Origin: Streptomyces sp. NBC_01255 | Lineage (GTDB): Bacteria > Actinomycetota > Actinomycetes > Streptomycetales > Streptomycetaceae | NCBI RefSeq assembly: GCF_036226445.1 | Contig: NZ_CP108474.1 | Location: 5,022,001-5,086,000, forward strand | Length of the DNA: 64,000 nucleotides | Direction: 5' to 3' | In this document: piece by piece, positions 40,667-49,674 of the stretch | Layout: the number at the start of each line of letters is the position of its first letter | Position numbering within the stretch: the first letter of the stretch is position 1 | The notes under the pieces: generated by a model | Told to the model about the DNA's origin: nothing | Databases searched by the model: none | What the model saw: only the letters and a program-made list of their open reading frames with translations | Translations under genes and position numbers: made by a program

Positions 40667-40705
40667 CGCCCCCTCCGCGTGCCCATGTGGGCGCGGGAGG
40701 GGGCG
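40667..40705. terminator. Bidirectional terminator at end of phage late operon
   Basis: A long imperfect stem (40667-40685 with 40688-40705) lies between the convergent 147-aa gene and the last minus-strand prophage gene. It probably ends the whole late transcript. Confidence 0.8.
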
Positions 40706-40712
40706 TTGGTGT

Positions 40713-41024
40713 TCAGCGTGAGGTGTAAGTCCACAGGGCGAGGCAGAGGCTCACAACGCCGGTGAGGGCGCCGACGCTGGCGACGGGCCAACGGCTCCGT
40801 TCGAGGGCGTCGATTCGGGCATCGTTCCGCTTCTGGCGCTCAGTCTCGCCGCGCTCGACGGCGTCGATCCGGGTGTCGTGGGCGGCGAGGGTCTCGTCGG
40901 TCCTGTTGCTGCGGTGGACAAGCAGGGACAGGGTTCCGGCCTGCTCGGCAAAACCCGTGCGGATCTCGCCGCGCATCTCGGCGATGGCGACGGCGACCGA
41001 TTCGGATGTCGTCGAGTCGGTCAC
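40713..41024 (-). CDS. Membrane-anchored coiled-coil protein of the lysis cassette
   Basis: A 103-aa protein with a helical N-terminal part (VAVAIAEMRGEIRTGFAEQAGTLSLLVHRSN), a charged coiled-coil-like region (ERGETERQKRNDARIDALERSR) and one C-terminal membrane helix (VASVGALTGVVSLCLALWTYTSR). This arrangement, next to endolysin and holin, is typical of auxiliary lysis or superinfection-exclusion proteins. GTG 41024 overlaps the holin stop (GTGA). Confidence 0.7.
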   Translation of the reverse strand: MTDSTTSESVAVAIAEMRGEIRTGFAEQAGTLSLLVHRSNRTDETLAAHDTRIDAVERGETERQKRNDARIDALERSRWPVASVGALTGVVSLCLALWTYTSR

Positions 41025-41254
41025 TGGGGGGTCTCGCTGTCGTCGACGAGGCCGAGGCCGACGCGGTCGAGGAGGGCCTCGACCGCGGGCAGGGCCATGA
41101 CGCGGGCGAGGCCGCCCGCGATGGCGAGGGCGCCGGCCACCCACGGCAGGGCGGCGGGGACGCCGGACGCGGCGACGATCGCGGGGAGCGTGACGGCGAC
41201 GCCGGCGGTGCCCTGGAGGATGGTGCGGATGGTGCGCTTCGTGGCGGGGGACAT
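41021..41254 (-). CDS. Phage holin
   Basis: A 77-aa protein with a basic start (SPATKRTIRT) and two hydrophobic helices (LQGTAGVAVTLPAIVAASGV and LPWVAGALAIAGGLARVMAL). Size and topology fit actinophage holins that release the endolysin. ATG 41254 has GGAGG seven bases upstream; the longer open frame upstream is ignored. Overlap with the next gene couples translation. Confidence 0.75.
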   Translation of the reverse strand: MSPATKRTIRTILQGTAGVAVTLPAIVAASGVPAALPWVAGALAIAGGLARVMALPAVEALLDRVGLGLVDDSETPQ

Positions 41255-41320
41255 GCGGGTACCTCCGGTGGGGGGATGCTCGAGCATTGATTCAAAGTTC
41301 AACGAAACCTCGAGGTCTCG

Positions 41321-42160
41321 TCAGGCCGTGACGGTGAAACCGCGCTTCGCGGCCAGCTTCCGCAGCGACTCGGCGCCCGGGATACCGTCCGCCGCCGGGC
41401 CCTTGTAGCCACACCGGCGCTGCCACGCGGCGTACGCCCGAACCGTGGCCGTGCCGTAGTGGCCGTCAGCAACCTCACGCGCGAGCAGACCCTCGGCCAC
41501 GAGCGCGGACTCGACCGTCTTCACGCCGTAGTACGACACCGGCGTGCCCCGCTTCGGCGGGTCGGCCTTCGCCGCCGCGACGAGCCGGGACAGGTCCACG
41601 CTCGGCTTCGCCGGCGGCTTCGGGCTCGGCGCAGGCTTCGGCTCCGGGGGCTCCTGGGCGGCCGGTCGCGGCGCGCCACGCTGCACCCAGTCGTACAGCG
41701 GGTCCCCCGGGCAGGTTGTGGCGTGGCCGTCACGGTGCCCGCCGACCCACGTGCCCGCGCGGCCGTGCTCGCGGAGCTCCTCGATTGCGTCGCGCAGGCC
41801 GTGGAGCATGGCGTCGCTCGGCTTGGTCAGGCCCGACGAGCCGAGCAGCGCGCAGACCGCGTAGTCCTGCGAGTTGAGGGCGGCCGTGCCATTGGCGCCG
41901 GTCCGCTTGTGGACCCCGCGGCCCTCGAACGCGGAGCCGTGCTCGCAGACGAGGTAGTTGTACGCGACGTCGACGTAGCCCTCCTTGACGTCCGCGAGGT
42001 GCGAGGCCCGGATCTGGCGGACGTACGCCGCGCACTGGTCGTGCGGGCGGCTCGCGTACGCGGTGCCGAGGTAGTGCACCTTCGTCCCGCGCGTCGAACC
42101 GATGTAGGTGGCCGGGCTGGTCGCGGGAGCGCCCCACTGGGAGCGCCGGATGATCGCCAT
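41321..42160 (-). CDS. Endolysin: N-acetylmuramoyl-L-alanine amidase
   Basis: A 279-aa lysin with an N-terminal amidase-2/PGRP domain (MAIIRRSQWGAPATSP ... VHYLGTAY with zinc His 29, DVAYNYLVCEHGSAFEGRG, GGHRDGHATTCPGDPLYDWV carrying the second His and Cys ligands), a Pro/Lys linker (about 165-185), and a C-terminal peptidoglycan-binding-type helical domain (VSYYGVKTVESALVAEGLL ... YGTATVRAYAAWQRRCGY). It cleaves the peptide stem from glycan. GGAGG before ATG 42160 fixes the start. No signal peptide is present, in keeping with holin-dependent release. Confidence 0.9.
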   Translation of the reverse strand: MAIIRRSQWGAPATSPATYIGSTRGTKVHYLGTAYASRPHDQCAAYVRQIRASHLADVKEGYVDVAYNYLVCEHGSAFEGRGVHKRTGANGTAALNSQDYAVCALLGSSGLTKPSDAMLHGLRDAIEELREHGRAGTWVGGHRDGHATTCPGDPLYDWVQRGAPRPAAQEPPEPKPAPSPKPPAKPSVDLSRLVAAAKADPPKRGTPVSYYGVKTVESALVAEGLLAREVADGHYGTATVRAYAAWQRRCGYKGPAADGIPGAESLRKLAAKRGFTVTA

Positions 42161-42227
42161 GGCGACCTCCAGACATGAGAAAGGCCCCGGCCATAGGCGC
42201 AGGGCGTACGGAAGTAGGGCGGGCCGG

Positions 42228-42662
42228 TCAGATGGGGTTGTCGATGTACAGGCCGTCGAGCAAGATCGCGTTCGTACCGGACCCGGCTGCCGTAGGCACG
42301 CCGACCTGGAGCAGACCGGCCGTGGAGAGAGTCGCGCGCACGCCGTAGAAGAGAGTGGTCGCGCCGCCGAGCTGCCACCCCCGCTCGAAAGCGGGTCTGT
42401 ATCCGAGGTTGAACGTGAAGCAGGTCGTGTTGGCGTTGGAGGCGAGCGCGGCAACAGTGATGCGGCCCTCGTACTCCCACCGTTCCACGCCCGCAATCTT
42501 GACCTTGCGCATCTGCGGCGGGTTGCTGGCGTTCGCTGAGAAGTTGGTGGCGTAGGTGCCGATGGTGGAGAGGAGCGTCCACTCCATGACCTCTTCGACG
42601 AGGGCCGTGTTGAGTCGTCCCGCGGTGAGAATCTCGCCCGCGAGGAAGGGCGTGTAGACCAT
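42228..42662 (-). CDS. Minor tail/fibre-like protein
   Basis: A 144-aa protein starting VYTPFLAGEILTAGRLNTALVEEV, a pattern (TAGxLN) seen at the N-terminus of many siphophage tail-fibre and baseplate proteins, followed by a strand-rich region (TTCFTFNLGYRPAFERGWQLGG, TLFYGVRATLSTAGLLQVG). It probably sits at the tail tip. It lies between the tail-tip protein and endolysin genes. Confidence 0.65.
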   Translation of the reverse strand: MVYTPFLAGEILTAGRLNTALVEEVMEWTLLSTIGTYATNFSANASNPPQMRKVKIAGVERWEYEGRITVAALASNANTTCFTFNLGYRPAFERGWQLGGATTLFYGVRATLSTAGLLQVGVPTAAGSGTNAILLDGLYIDNPI

Positions 42663-42674
42663 GGATGGGCCCTC

Positions 42675-45386
42675 CTAAAGGGCGAGGATGAGAGGCTGGG
42701 CCAGCCGGATGTCGGTGCCGACCGGATGCGCCTTGACGATGCCGTTCTGGGACCGGAGGACGGTCGCGGCCTGGGTGAGGCCGGTGCCCGTGATCCCGGT
42801 GACGCGGACGATCTCGCCACCCATGACGACGTCGAACGGGAACTGCGCGCCGTGTGTCGCGGTGGCAATCCAGCGGGGTCCGGGGGAGGACACGAACGAC
42901 ATGCTCGTGTCGTCAGCGTCGACCGCCACACCGAGCGTGGTGCCGTCAGTGTCCAGCCGGCCCTGAGAGGCGCTGTCGAGGACACCGACGTTCCACAGGG
43001 CGCCGGGCGAGCACGTCAGGACAACGGTCCACGTGAACGTGCGGATGTCCTCGTCGATGCGCTGAACAATCAGATCCACCGGTCCCGGCGGCTGCCAGGG
43101 CGGAGTGCCGGTGATCTGTACACGGTCGCCGACCTGGAGGGCGGAGACCGCAGGGATCAGCTCAGGATGCCGGTGCAGCATGATCCGCACCTGCGGGTAG
43201 CGAGCCTCGTCCCACGTGCCCGCGTGCAGGCGCCAGGCCGCCAACTGGACCGTCTGCGCGTCCTGGTGGAGCGACAGAGGTACGGCCTCGTCGTAGACGC
43301 CTACCGCCGCGACAGACAGCGGTCCGTCCTCCTCCACGAACCGGGTCGAGCTGCCGCCGACACGCTCGACGGTGACGTCGTTGCGGAGCCGGAGATCGCT
43401 CTCGTCCGGCTCGAACGGCGTCGTCAGCGCGCCGTACGGGATGACGACGGGCTGCTGATTCTGGAGACTCGTACGGTCGCGGTACACCAGCGCAAGGCGC
43501 CGTGTGTCCTCGGCCAGGACCCCGCCGTCAGAGTCCGCGCACTGCTGGAGCACGTCCTGTAGCGCCCCCGGCCGCTGGGCCCCCATCTGCTCCGACGTGC
43601 GAGCCGGGTCGCCCTGCCACGTGCGTAGCGTGAGGGTCTGGGCCTCCTCGGCAGCGAGTCGACGGAGCCGGTCCGCCGCCGCTTCCCCAGACCATCCCGT
43701 GTCGGCGCCGAGGAAGGGCTGCACAGCGGCAACACCGTCCCCTGTTCCCAGGACGGCGATGTGCCCGACACGGAGCCCGGTGATCGCGCCGAAGTTCGTG
43801 GAGACTTGAGTGACCGCGCCAGCGCTGTTCGTCGAGACCCCGGTAAACCCACCGATCTCGCCGCCGATGTTGGTCCAGGAGATACGCCACGTGATCGTGG
43901 AGCCGGATTGCTGCACACGGATCATGAGCCGCTGCCAGCCCGTGAATACGTCGGCGCCGACGCTGATTTCCGTGTCGATGTGCAGGATGTTCTCGAAGTC
44001 GAACGCCTGGAGGGTGGCGACTCCCGACCTCATGAGAACGCGCCACCGCTTCAAGCTCCCGTTGGTCCGCCACCCGAAGAATTCCGTGTTCGCCACGGGG
44101 GTGCTGTCGACCGCGTAGTGGAGGTGCACCGACCACTCCGTCGACTCCCCCGCCGGAACCGGGACGGCCCCGGCCATCGTGCCGCCCGCCTCGACCGCCG
44201 GCAGCGCCGAAGACCCCGCCAGGGAATCGTCCGTCGCGAAGGCCGCCCGGGTGAACGCGAGCGGCCTTACACCCTCGATGGGGGATGCGGCCTCGGTGGC
44301 GGTGGCGCCGTCTTCACACGGCCAGTACGCCAGGGGCGAGTACGAGGGGATCCGCCGGCGGAGCGTGCTTGCCAGTGCCTTGCGGCCCTGGCCGAGGCGC
44401 CGCAGGATTCCCGCTGTCTCGATCGGGGCGCGCACGTCATGGCCCGAGCGGTGCCATGTCGCCGGCCACTTGGGCACCGCGTGCACGACGCGGGTACGGC
44501 GGTCGCTGAGGGTGGCTCCGTCCTGGACGGTCCAGGTACGGCCAGTTGAGTCGACGAAGCTGGTGGCTCCGACGGCCTGCTGGTCGAAGCGCGGGCTGGC
44601 CACGACCGTGCCGCCGATGCCGTTGCGGACCTCGGCGGCGTAGATCTCCCCGACGGGAGCAAGGACGGCAAAACCGCTGATGTCTCCGACCTGAAGGTCG
44701 GTGCTGTTGGTGGCGATGCTGGTGGTACCGGCGGCGGTCTGGGCGGGGCCAAGCTGTGTCCAGGGCCCGGCGATGGTGGGCGCGGTGTAGAAGGTGGTGG
44801 TGTGCCCTCCGGCGCCGTTGTTGACGTCCAGCGTTACGCGCAGTGCGAGGCGCCGTCCGGGGCCAGCGGGGAGACGCTGGGAGGTTCGGACGTTGAAGTC
44901 AGAGCCGGAGGATGACCAGGCCAGACTGACGTCCCCGCCGTGGCCGAGGAACAGGTACCAGGCGCCGTTCGGCGCTGATGCCCACTTCCCCATGAGGAAG
45001 TTCGAGGCGGAGGGTGCCCAGTCATCGAGACGAGCGTCGAACCGCAGATCGATGTCACCGGTGATATCGAGGGAGGCATGGTCCGGGGTGGACGCCCGGT
45101 CCTGGACGGTGTCGCCGATGCGCAGGAACGTCTCCCCGGCCGTCGCGCTGATACGGATGGGGGTGTTGCGGGGCAGCTTCCCGAAGTACTCGCTGCTGGG
45201 GTTGCGGTTGGAGTACAGGCCGTTCGGTGACAGCAGGGTGAGGGCGCCGGAGCCCGGGTCCACCGGCCGGCCCTCGTCGGACCGGCCGTACGAGAGCTGG
45301 ATACCGGTGGACTCGACGACGTGCTCGGTCACGTCCGTCCAGGCGCCGTCGATCTGAAGCTCTACGCGGGCGTCAGGGACCGGCAT
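42675..45386 (-). CDS. Large tail-tip protein with lectin-like domains
   Basis: A 903-aa protein directly downstream of the tape measure. The N-terminal 110 residues (VELQIDGAWTDVTEHVV, GALTLLSPNGLYSNRNP) resemble a distal-tail-type domain. Two strand-rich jelly-roll regions follow: about 115-300 (FDARLDDWAPSASNFLMGKW ... GPWTQLGP) and about 365-550 (LAYWPCEDGATATEAAS ... SVHLHYAVDS), both with the look of concanavalin/LamG folds. The C-terminal part (about 560-903) contains repeated baseplate-like strands. It likely binds the host surface and starts infection. Confidence 0.7.
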   Translation of the reverse strand: MPVPDARVELQIDGAWTDVTEHVVESTGIQLSYGRSDEGRPVDPGSGALTLLSPNGLYSNRNPSSEYFGKLPRNTPIRISATAGETFLRIGDTVQDRASTPDHASLDITGDIDLRFDARLDDWAPSASNFLMGKWASAPNGAWYLFLGHGGDVSLAWSSSGSDFNVRTSQRLPAGPGRRLALRVTLDVNNGAGGHTTTFYTAPTIAGPWTQLGPAQTAAGTTSIATNSTDLQVGDISGFAVLAPVGEIYAAEVRNGIGGTVVASPRFDQQAVGATSFVDSTGRTWTVQDGATLSDRRTRVVHAVPKWPATWHRSGHDVRAPIETAGILRRLGQGRKALASTLRRRIPSYSPLAYWPCEDGATATEAASPIEGVRPLAFTRAAFATDDSLAGSSALPAVEAGGTMAGAVPVPAGESTEWSVHLHYAVDSTPVANTEFFGWRTNGSLKRWRVLMRSGVATLQAFDFENILHIDTEISVGADVFTGWQRLMIRVQQSGSTITWRISWTNIGGEIGGFTGVSTNSAGAVTQVSTNFGAITGLRVGHIAVLGTGDGVAAVQPFLGADTGWSGEAAADRLRRLAAEEAQTLTLRTWQGDPARTSEQMGAQRPGALQDVLQQCADSDGGVLAEDTRRLALVYRDRTSLQNQQPVVIPYGALTTPFEPDESDLRLRNDVTVERVGGSSTRFVEEDGPLSVAAVGVYDEAVPLSLHQDAQTVQLAAWRLHAGTWDEARYPQVRIMLHRHPELIPAVSALQVGDRVQITGTPPWQPPGPVDLIVQRIDEDIRTFTWTVVLTCSPGALWNVGVLDSASQGRLDTDGTTLGVAVDADDTSMSFVSSPGPRWIATATHGAQFPFDVVMGGEIVRVTGITGTGLTQAATVLRSQNGIVKAHPVGTDIRLAQPLILAL

Positions 45387-45401
45387 GAGGGGTCCTCCTT
45401 C

Positions 45402-48095
45402 CTACGGCTGGCCGAAGGCGATCTGTACGTCGCCGCGGCCCTTCGTCTGCACGATGTCGGTGATGACGTCCTTGAGGCCTGGGCCCCGCAGCTCGATGAC
45501 GATCGGCTGCCGTGAGGCGCCGGCGGTCGGGTAGATGCTGTTCGGCCCCATGCCGGGCAGGGACGCGCCGGGGAGCGTGCCGGGAAGGAGGCTGCCGTCG
45601 AAGGTGCCCAGGGTTCCCTGTGCGCCCTTGACCATGGCGGCGATGGACGACTGGACCAGGCCGCTGCGGGCGGTGATGCCCTCTGCGAACCCGGAGGCGA
45701 GCGACTGGCCGGAGTACAGGGTCCAGCCCTTCCCCGAGAACGGGCCTTCCTTGGCGGGGCTGAAGGGGAAGTAGTCTCTCGCCGCGGCGGCGACGCGGCT
45801 GGCAGCCAGCGAGACTTCGTACAACTTGCTCATGATTCCGTTGATGAAGCCCTGTACGAGCGATTCTCCCGAGCTGTACAGCGTGCTACCGAGGTTGCGG
45901 AGCTTGTCCGCGGCCTTGCCCGGCAATTCCCCGAGCTTCTGGAGGAAAGCGGTCCGCTTTTCCACGATTGCGTTGTTCATCTCTTGGCCCGCGCGTTCAA
46001 CCTTCCAGCGCAGCTCGATAGCCAGCCAGATAAGCGCCGTGGCGGCCTTCTTTGGCAGCTCGGTGAAGCGCCGGATCGCGTTGTCGATGAAGCCCTGCAC
46101 GGCCTGCTTGGCGTAGGTCTGCGCTGAGGAGAAGTCGCCGCGCAGCAGTGCGGTGATGGCCTTGACGGCGGGTACGACGACTCCGGTGATCGTGCGGGCG
46201 AGGTCGTCGGCGAGGTACTTGGTGAGCTTCCCGATCAGGTTGATCAGCGGCTGAAGGAGCGGCAGCAGGGCGGTGAGCAGCTCGGTGGACAGGTCGGCCC
46301 AGGCTTCGATCAGCGGTCCGAGAGCGACCATCAGTTCGCCCAGGGCCTCGCCGAGGGAGACCAGCGACGGAGCCAGGGCGACGACGATGTCGCCCACGAC
46401 GCCGAGCCACAGGGCGAGCTGGTCGCCCAGCATTTTGGCCAGCGGGGCGATGATCGGTGCCAGCCCGGCCAGGATCGGCTTCAGGGTTGCGCCGAGGGCG
46501 TCGGCGAGATCCTTGACGACCGGGGCCAGGGCGGCGAAGACGACGGCCAGAGCGTCGAAGAGAGGGGTGAGCGCGGGCAGGAGCGACGCCACGAGGTCGC
46601 CGATGACGGGCAGGAGCGGGGCCGCGGCCTCGATCAGCGCGCCGAACGCTCTCGCCGCGGCCTCCAGTACGGGCCCGAGGGCCTTGATCACGGGCTGAAG
46701 TGCCTTGCCGAGGGCCTTGATCAGGGTCTGGATCGGCGGCCCGAGCGCCGTGAAGATCGGGGCGATGGCCTGGAGCGCCTGTCCGAGGAGCGGGCCGACC
46801 GTCTTGGCTAGCGTACTCATCGTCTCGAAGATCGACCTGAGGCCAGCCTGTACCGGCTTCGACGCGAACGCGTCCGCGAGCGCGCCCGTGATCTCCTTCA
46901 GCACGCCGATCATGCCGCCGCCGGACACCTGCGCGGCTTTGAAGACGCTGGTGAAGACGCTGGCGAGGTTGCCGAGGACCTCGAAGAGGTCGCCGACGAG
47001 CGCGATAGCATTCTCGATCGCCTTCTGCATGGCGCCGGACTCGAACGCCTTCGTCATCCGGGCAGAGAGCTTGTCGAGCGCGCCGCCGGCCGCTGCCGTC
47101 AGCTTCCCGAACGAGGGCGCCGCGGCAGCCCCGATCTGGGTCAGGCCGACGACGACCTGTGACGGAATGCGGGCGAGGTTCCACAGGCCGGTGTTCGCGC
47201 CGGAGATCGCCTGCCCGAGCGTCCCGCTCTTCGCGAGCCCAATGGCCGCGTTGCCGACACCCTTGGCCATCAAGTTCAGCGCGCCGGCCGAGTTCGTCAG
47301 GCCGTTCTTCAGGACGGGCAGGGTGCTCTTGCCCATCTCCTTCAGGATGCCGTCAAGGCCCTTGAAAAGCCTCTCCTGCACGCCCTGTTGCAACGCCCGC
47401 AGTTCGGGCGCCATCGCCTTGACCTGCAACGCGAACGCGCGGGCGGACGGCGACAGCTTCTCCAGCGCCTTGTTGAACTCCCCGGCCTTCTCCGGGTCAA
47501 GCGCTGCTGACACCGCGTCGGAGACACCGACCATGCCCAACTTCAGTGCGACGGACGCGAGCCGCATCGCGATCATGCCGGACACGGCCACGGCTGCCGC
47601 GGGGGCGAGGCTGCCGATGGTCGCGGCCAGGCCTGCGGCAGCGGGCCCGGCCGCGCCGAGCATGGCGCCGAGCTTGCCGACCGACGCGGCCACCGACAGG
47701 AAGCCGGACGCGGCAGGCTGGAGGCGGTCGAAGTTGATCCGGCCCCAGGCCTCGCGAACCTGGCTGAAGGAGCCGGAGAGCGACGACGCCACGCGGCGGC
47801 CGGCGGCCTGCATCCGCTCCATCCGGGCCTGGAAGGTCAGGGCCTGGGCGTCGGCCACGGAGGAGTAGACGGTGGTGATCCGCGTACCGGCCTGCTCGGC
47901 CTCGCTGAAGCTGTCCGAGAGCGCGCGCCCCATGACGGCCGTGTCGCGGACGAAACGGCCCCGAAGGTCCCGCAACTGTCCGTTGACGTCGAGGCGGAAC
48001 CCCTGCATCTGAAGCTGGCCCCGGGCAAGGTTCCGCTCGAAGTCGCTGCCGTCGGCGCGGATGTAGCCGACAAGGTCGCCGATGGTCAGGGACAT
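45402..48095 (-). CDS. Tail tape measure protein
   Basis: An 897-aa helical protein that sets tail length and passes through the tail tube. It begins LTIGDLVGYIRADGSDFERNLARGQLQMQGF, a standard start of actinophage tape measures, and has several hydrophobic, Ala/Leu/Pro-rich segments (about 130-190 and a long run at 440-640 with repeated LAPIIAPLAKML-like motifs). The C-terminal part (WTLYSGQSLASGFAEGI...) is also characteristic. By the usual ratio of about 1.5 Å per residue the tail would be roughly 135 nm long. Confidence 0.9.
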   Translation of the reverse strand: MSLTIGDLVGYIRADGSDFERNLARGQLQMQGFRLDVNGQLRDLRGRFVRDTAVMGRALSDSFSEAEQAGTRITTVYSSVADAQALTFQARMERMQAAGRRVASSLSGSFSQVREAWGRINFDRLQPAASGFLSVAASVGKLGAMLGAAGPAAAGLAATIGSLAPAAAVAVSGMIAMRLASVALKLGMVGVSDAVSAALDPEKAGEFNKALEKLSPSARAFALQVKAMAPELRALQQGVQERLFKGLDGILKEMGKSTLPVLKNGLTNSAGALNLMAKGVGNAAIGLAKSGTLGQAISGANTGLWNLARIPSQVVVGLTQIGAAAAPSFGKLTAAAGGALDKLSARMTKAFESGAMQKAIENAIALVGDLFEVLGNLASVFTSVFKAAQVSGGGMIGVLKEITGALADAFASKPVQAGLRSIFETMSTLAKTVGPLLGQALQAIAPIFTALGPPIQTLIKALGKALQPVIKALGPVLEAAARAFGALIEAAAPLLPVIGDLVASLLPALTPLFDALAVVFAALAPVVKDLADALGATLKPILAGLAPIIAPLAKMLGDQLALWLGVVGDIVVALAPSLVSLGEALGELMVALGPLIEAWADLSTELLTALLPLLQPLINLIGKLTKYLADDLARTITGVVVPAVKAITALLRGDFSSAQTYAKQAVQGFIDNAIRRFTELPKKAATALIWLAIELRWKVERAGQEMNNAIVEKRTAFLQKLGELPGKAADKLRNLGSTLYSSGESLVQGFINGIMSKLYEVSLAASRVAAAARDYFPFSPAKEGPFSGKGWTLYSGQSLASGFAEGITARSGLVQSSIAAMVKGAQGTLGTFDGSLLPGTLPGASLPGMGPNSIYPTAGASRQPIVIELRGPGLKDVITDIVQTKGRGDVQIAFGQP

Positions 48096-48113
48096 CTCAG
48101 ACCCCCTTCAGTG

Positions 48114-48700
48114 TCAGGTGGATCGGAGAGCGGCCCGGATCTCGTCCGGGTCGTCGACGATGGCGATCTCCTCGCCTGCAAGGCGCCAGAAGATCGCCTC
48201 GGGTGAGAGGCCGCGGAGGAGGGTCTCGAAGCGGCGCTGGGTCAGTCGCGCGATGCCGCGGGGGTCGAGCCCGTACTCGCGGGCGTAGTCCGCCTCGACC
48301 GCCCACCAGTGGTTCTCGACCGCGCGCGCCGTTCGGCTCGGTTCTGGGGCGGGGCCAGCGCTTTTCCCGGGTCTTCGCTCGTGAGCGCGGCGTAGGCGTC
48401 CTGGAACGTGAAGTCGGTCTGGCCGGAGCCCTGCGCCATGCCCCAGGTGAGGATGGTCATCAGGCCCATGCTGCCGATGCCGGCCTCGATCCACTGGTCG
48501 AGCACTTCGGGGCCGAAGAGGGCGTCGACCAGGTCCTCCACGTCCTGGCGGTCCGAGGATGTGGAGAGGTCGGCGAGCCGGTCGCCGAAGCCGAACGGGA
48601 GGTCGCTCGGCACGCGAACGGTGACGCCTTCGATGTCCTCGGTGCGATTGCCGAACGCCTCGCGCTTGAAGTCGTCCCACGACGACCCAGCCGCGGTCAC
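48114..48700 (-). CDS. Tail assembly chaperones (short form and -1 frameshift form)
   Basis: The short form starts at GTG 48700 (overlapping the tail-tube stop) and ends at 48242: 152 aa, TAAGSSWDDFKREAFGNRTEDIEG ... TSEDPGKALAPPQNRAERRAR. A -1 frameshift on GGGAAAA (48362-48368) continues instead as SAGPAPEPSRTARAVENHWWAVEADYAREYGLDP and ends at 48114, giving about 195 residues. This is the G/GT arrangement of lambda-like phages, in which both forms coat the tape measure during tail assembly. The extension contains LTQRRFETLLRGLSPEAIFW, as in other actinophage chaperones. Coordinates cover the longer product. Confidence 0.85.
48362..48368 (-). other. Programmed -1 ribosomal frameshift site
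   Basis: Read on the minus strand, the heptamer is G GGA AAA in the zero frame (CCG-GGA-AAA-GCG, encoding P-G-K-A). This matches the X XXY YYZ slippery type; after slipping, both codons re-pair (GGG, AAA). It occurs exactly where the zero frame stays open for 40 codons of atypical Arg/Thr-rich sequence while the -1 frame carries the chaperone extension. Confidence 0.85.
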
Positions 48701-49173
48701 GCCTTCACCGCCGTGGTGGCGGCGCCGGAGCGGGTGACGGTGGCGGACCAGGAGACCTTGTCGTTGTTGCCGCCGCCCTGGTCGCCGAGCTGCCACGTGG
48801 CCTGCCAGACCTCCCACGTGGTGTCGCCGGGGGCCGCGAAGCGGAACCCGCACAGGCTGTCGTTGCCGAGGCGGCCGGCCTGGAGTTCGGCGAGCGCCAT
48901 GGCGGGGTCGAGGGCGCCGGTCGTGGGGTCCTTCAGGCGGAAACCCTCCAGGCTCATCGACATGCCCTCCTGCATGTTCTGGGTCTCGGCCCGGCCGTTC
49001 GATCCGAAGGTCGTGGTGTCGGTGGCCTCGTACTCGAAGCTGCGGGAGAAGGTGTTGATGCCGCCCTCGCCCGAGCCCGCGTCCGCGGTACGGAACGCGA
49101 CCCAGGTACCGGGGTTGAGGAAGTCCTCGATCTCGAACTCGCAGTCGCGAGCGTTGTACTTGCGGGGTGCCAT
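48697..49173 (-). CDS. Major tail (tube) protein
   Basis: A 158-aa protein starting APRKYNARDCEFEIEDFLNPGTWVAFRT with FSRSFEYEATDTTTFGSNG and EVWQATWQLGDQGGGNNDKVSWSATVTRSG near the end; the alternating strand pattern fits tail-tube proteins of siphophages. Its position immediately before the frameshifted chaperones and tape measure is diagnostic. It forms the hollow tail around the tape measure. Confidence 0.85.
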   Translation of the reverse strand: MAPRKYNARDCEFEIEDFLNPGTWVAFRTADAGSGEGGINTFSRSFEYEATDTTTFGSNGRAETQNMQEGMSMSLEGFRLKDPTTGALDPAMALAELQAGRLGNDSLCGFRFAAPGDTTWEVWQATWQLGDQGGGNNDKVSWSATVTRSGAATTAVKA

Positions 49174-49196
49174 GGGCTCCTCCTGGGCATGACGAA

Positions 49197-49224
49197 GAGC
49201 CCGCGGCCGGAGGGGCGCGGGCTC
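49197..49224 (-). terminator. Hairpin between tail terminator and tail-tube genes
   Basis: A 9-bp stem GAGCCCGCG/CGCGGGCTC (49197-49205 and 49216-49224) with a 10-base loop lies upstream of the tail-tube gene. It could attenuate read-through or stabilise the abundant tail-tube message. Confidence 0.5.
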
Positions 49225-49239
49225 GGGAAGTGGGTGGGG

Positions 49240-49674
49240 TCAGGCGCGGTGCGCCGTGGGGCGGTGGATCTCCATACGGAAGTTCGCAACGTGCTCGTGC
49301 CGCTGGGTTTCGTCGACGCCCATGGACGCGGCGTCGCCCTGGGTGCAGACGGAGAGGATCAGGTCGGTCCCGTCCGGGAGTGTGACCGGGCCGAGGCCGT
49401 GGAGCGCCGACCGGATCGCGCGGCACCGGCGGCGGGACACTCGCGGGTCGGTCGTACCGCGCACCCGTACCTGAACGCGAGGTTCGTCGTACGGGAGCAG
49501 GGAGTCGGGCTCGGGCCCGTCGTACACGGTGAGGGCGACTGCCTCGTCCGGTTCGGGCGGCAGGAACTCCAGAAAGCAGGTGTCCGTGGGGTCGCCGCCG
49601 CTGGTGTAGGTGACGAGACCGCGCTCGGCCAGGTAGCGGGCGAGGCCGTCGAGGAGGTCAGGGCCGTCATCCAC
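49240..49674 (-). CDS. Tail terminator / minor capsid-type protein
   Basis: A 144-aa protein: DDGPDLLDGLARYLAERGLVTY at the start, CFLEFLPPEPDEAVALTVYDG, RVQVRVRGTTDPRVSRRRCRAIRSALHGLG. This is the pattern of the tail-terminator (gpU-like) proteins that cap the tail end before it joins the head. The GTG 49674 start overlaps the previous gene by eight bases. The position before the tail-tube gene agrees. Confidence 0.75.
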   Translation of the reverse strand: MDDGPDLLDGLARYLAERGLVTYTSGGDPTDTCFLEFLPPEPDEAVALTVYDGPEPDSLLPYDEPRVQVRVRGTTDPRVSRRRCRAIRSALHGLGPVTLPDGTDLILSVCTQGDAASMGVDETQRHEHVANFRMEIHRPTAHRA

